A stretch of 44,778 nucleotides of DNA, taken from Candidatus Segatella caccae. Its GTDB lineage: Bacteria > Bacteroidota > Bacteroidia > Bacteroidales > Bacteroidaceae. Made by a program: the position numbers and the translations under genes. Of the stretch, positions 42,581-44,778 are shown in pieces. Positions within the stretch are counted from its first letter, which is position 1, and each line of letters begins with the position of its first letter. The DNA lies in NCBI GenBank assembly GCA_900556395.1, contig USOQ01000011.1, positions 1 to 44,778 of the forward strand. Direction: 5' to 3'. Under the pieces are notes generated by a model that saw only the letters and a list, made by a program, of their open reading frames with translations, made no database searches and was not told the DNA's origin.

Positions 42581-43429
42581 TTACTGCAATCTAAATACAA
42601 CTGGAACTGTGTACTTCACACGTACGGCAGAACCATTCTGCTTACCAGGACTCCACCTTGGCATGCTCTTTACAACTCGAGTAGCTTCGCGGTCGAGTGA
42701 TGGGTCTACAGAACGTACAACCTTTACATCAGTGATAGATCCATCACGCTCTACAACGAATGATACGATTACACGACCTTGAACACCATTTTCCTGAGCG
42801 ACAACAGGATACTTTGTGTTGCTTGAGAGGAAAGCCTGCAAGGCAGCTGGGCCGCCTGGGAAGTGAGGCATCTCTTCTACAACATCAAATACCTTGTTAG
42901 AAACCTCAGGCTTTGGTGCTGGTGGTGGTGGTGGAGCTGCTACGGCGATATCGCTTCTTACAGCTTCAGCCAAACGGTCTTTAGTACCTTCTTTGTTCTC
43001 AGTACCTACGGCCACCTTCTCGTCCAGTTTATCCATTTGCTTTACCTGGTTTTCCTCTTTTACGAGTTCATCTTTCTTGATGACAGGTGCAGTAAACTTC
43101 TGAGTCTCGCGAGCCACAGGTATTTCCTTCTTAGGTTCAATCTTTGGCTTCACTGGCTCTTTCTTCTTTTCTTCTTTCTTAGCTTGCTGCTGGAGTTTAG
43201 CCAACTCCATAGCTTCCATGTATGCTTGCTGTTCTTCGGCCTGTTTCTGTTCGATAACCTTCCAAGCCAAGAATCCACCTACGAGAGCTGCAGCGATGAC
43301 CAAAATCAGAAGAGCCTTGATGTTTCGGCCAGAAGTACCCTTACGGAGCTGGTAAGCACCATACTCCTTGTTCTTTCCGGCGAAAACCATTTCGACCCAT
43401 TTAGGATCGTATAGATCTATTTTTGCCAT
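42581..43429 (-). CDS. tonB: energy transducer TonB
   Basis: 282 residues. A cytoplasmic start with the Bacteroidetes motif NKEYGAYQLRKG precedes a transmembrane helix (about 38-57), a charged linker rich in K, E and P with a PPPPPAPKP stretch near 170, and a C-terminal TonB domain (about 190-282: VVEEMPHFPGG, GVQGRVIVSFVVERDGSI, MPRWSPGKQNG). It links the proton-motive force, through ExbB/ExbD, to outer-membrane receptors. It lies 31 bases after the second exbD. Confidence 0.94.
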   Translation of the reverse strand: MAKIDLYDPKWVEMVFAGKNKEYGAYQLRKGTSGRNIKALLILVIAAALVGGFLAWKVIEQKQAEEQQAYMEAMELAKLQQQAKKEEKKKEPVKPKIEPKKEIPVARETQKFTAPVIKKDELVKEENQVKQMDKLDEKVAVGTENKEGTKDRLAEAVRSDIAVAAPPPPPAPKPEVSNKVFDVVEEMPHFPGGPAALQAFLSSNTKYPVVAQENGVQGRVIVSFVVERDGSITDVKVVRSVDPSLDREATRVVKSMPRWSPGKQNGSAVRVKYTVPVVFRLQ

Positions 43430-43460
43430 TTCTTTCTTGTTTTAATTGTTAGCAATCATC

Positions 43461-44108
43461 TTACATCTTAACGTTTCTTGACTTGAGAAGCTTCTCGTCG
43501 TCAGCGCTAATCTTGTCGATGACATACGTACCAATGTTCAAAATCTGCATTTCATCGAGTGCGTCAACCATATTCTTGTACGAAGCATTGTCAGAAGGCT
43601 TGATGACGATAGTCAGGGTTGGGATCTTACCATCCTTCAAGTTACCTGCCTTCAAGTCACTCAATTTCTTCTGATAGATGCTGTCAGGATATTGTTTTGG
43701 ATTCTTAGAACGCTCCATGTTTAACTCCTTAACAGCGAGTGAGATTCTCTGTACTGGACGTGTACCGTCCTCTGTAGCATGCTCTCTCAAGACCTTACGG
43801 ATACCATTGGTGCCCCATGTTGTCTCCTTAATCCATGTAGGATCGTCGTACTTAGGGATACCAGCACCATAGTAAATCTTGTTGTCTGCAGTTACATAGA
43901 GTGTCAAAGTCTCAGAAGCTTTAGCCTCATTCTTGTTCTCGTCGTTCTGGTTCTCATCATTACTTGGCATTGTCAGCTCCATAGTCTGAGGTTTGCTCAA
44001 AGATGTACACAGCATGAAGAACGTGATAAGAAGCATAAGCATATCCACCATAGGCGTAAAGTCTACGCGGACATTCATTTTCTTTTGTTTGCTTTCTTTC
44101 TTAGCCAT
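43461..44108 (-). CDS. exbD: ExbD-family biopolymer transport protein (second copy)
   Basis: 215 residues. One transmembrane helix (about 18-37) carries the proton-relevant aspartate D22 in FTPMVDMLMLLITFFML. The periplasmic part is about 75 residues longer than in E. coli ExbD (141), with an acidic, N-rich stretch after the helix. The C-terminus LTIVIKPSDNASYKNMVDALDEMQI is the standard ExbD domain. Its start abuts the stop of the other exbD. Confidence 0.93.
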   Translation of the reverse strand: MAKKESKQKKMNVRVDFTPMVDMLMLLITFFMLCTSLSKPQTMELTMPSNDENQNDENKNEAKASETLTLYVTADNKIYYGAGIPKYDDPTWIKETTWGTNGIRKVLREHATEDGTRPVQRISLAVKELNMERSKNPKQYPDSIYQKKLSDLKAGNLKDGKIPTLTIVIKPSDNASYKNMVDALDEMQILNIGTYVIDKISADDEKLLKSRNVKM

Positions 44109-44753
44109 TTATTCGTCCCCCTGTTGTTTTAACTGTGTAATCATATAGTAATGACTCTCGTCCATATCCTGGAGTTCGTTCATCACTCTCTTAACTGTCT
44201 TATATGGAGTAGAAGCATCAGCCTTGAGGGCAATCTTGATGTCCTCGTTTGACTGGCGAGCAGCGTTTACCCACTGCTGGAACTCGCTCATACCACCATT
44301 AATACTGTCGAGAGGAATACCTTTCTGCTGGAGATACTGTGGACGCTTAGAAGCATTCATAGCCAAGTAAGTCTTCAAGTCGCCCATTGGGACACCGAAT
44401 GTACCCTCACTCTTGAATGTCTCTATCATCTTAGGTGTCAGCTCCACGCCGAAAGCACCAGTCATAGTGCTCAGTGAAGCACCCAGCTGATCAGTATTAT
44501 CAATACTCATAAATACTTGGCCCTCGCCGGTAGGATTACCAGCCTTGTCCTTTTCAGGATTTACCAAGATAGTCAAGACTCCGTTCTCAGGCACCTTGAT
44601 TTCAGACACAGAACCTGGTGTGTTTACCTTTACAGGCTCATTCTTTACGAAAGTAGAGGTGAGCATGAAGAAGGTAAGCAACAGGGTCATAACGTCTGAC
44701 ATAGGCGTCATGTCGATCCAGATGTCACTCTTCTTAATTTTTACTTTACCCAT
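44109..44753 (-). CDS. exbD: ExbD-family biopolymer transport protein (first copy)
   Basis: 214 residues with D20 in MTPMSDVMTLLLTFFMLTSTF as the membrane aspartate. Like its neighbour it has an enlarged periplasmic region, including FGVPMGDLKTYLAMNASKRPQYL, before the final ALKADASTPYKTVKRVMNEL. The two ExbD proteins differ clearly in sequence, so they are probably distinct subunits rather than a recent duplication. The ExbB partner is expected just beyond the window end (only 25 bases remain). Confidence 0.93.
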   Translation of the reverse strand: MGKVKIKKSDIWIDMTPMSDVMTLLLTFFMLTSTFVKNEPVKVNTPGSVSEIKVPENGVLTILVNPEKDKAGNPTGEGQVFMSIDNTDQLGASLSTMTGAFGVELTPKMIETFKSEGTFGVPMGDLKTYLAMNASKRPQYLQQKGIPLDSINGGMSEFQQWVNAARQSNEDIKIALKADASTPYKTVKRVMNELQDMDESHYYMITQLKQQGDE

Positions 44754-44778
44754 AGCGATAAAATTTTAAAGGGTTAGC

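Overview
The window looks like a chromosome segment of a Bacteroidales bacterium, most probably Prevotella or a close relative. The grounds are: many starts preceded by the Bacteroidetes -7 box TAnnTTTG (often with a TTTG about 19-21 bases upstream) and few Shine-Dalgarno sequences; type IX secretion (T9SS) genes porX, porW/sprE and porT; an ExbD-ExbD-TonB operon of the Bacteroidetes type; short lipobox lipoproteins; a short adenylate kinase and a stand-alone AICAR formyltransferase. The genus is inference; no rRNA is present.

Layout. 0.3-6.5 kb is core: bifunctional NAD(P)HX repair enzyme (minus), then hpt-adk-obg-pgeF-M23 peptidase (plus). 6.5-12.0 kb is an AT-richer accessory island ending at a tRNA-Lys gene. 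It holds a minus-strand HpaII-type restriction-modification operon (methyltransferase, a 199-residue second nuclease candidate, R.HpaII homologue), the wreck of its likely XRE-type controller gene, a divergent DUF3883 (NO VEIN-like) protein with a nuclease-like C-terminus, and a truncated DUF1016/YhcG remnant. 12.1-24.1 kb is core: PerM-like permease, tdk, rsmI, a coiled-coil lipoprotein, tadA, yraN, birA, pyrH, pssA, psd, dnaE, trxA. 24.3-33.4 kb is a long minus-strand run: metalloprotease lipoprotein, aroA, a small Cys-containing membrane protein, a metal ABC permease, porW/sprE, porX, tsaE. 33.8-39.9 kb holds a MORN-type secreted protein, a small basic protein, AICAR formyltransferase, a small helical protein, rplS, a 5'-nucleotidase split into two genes, porT and a 55-residue 2[4Fe-4S] ferredoxin. 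40.1-44.8 kb is exbD-exbD-tonB-pstS-like-TPR (minus), whose upstream part lies outside the window.

How the genes work together. The restriction island is the most unusual part. One M.HpaII-like methyltransferase is coupled to two nuclease candidates of different families, both from lineages that recognise CC/GG sites. By-eye reading of the whole window finds only about 22 CCGG sites, far below base-composition expectation, which fits a long history of CCGG restriction. The controller gene upstream carries three nonsense codons and a frameshift. The other notable grouping is the TonB/ExbD operon carrying a phosphate-binding-protein-like lipoprotein and a TPR protein with no phosphate transporter nearby.
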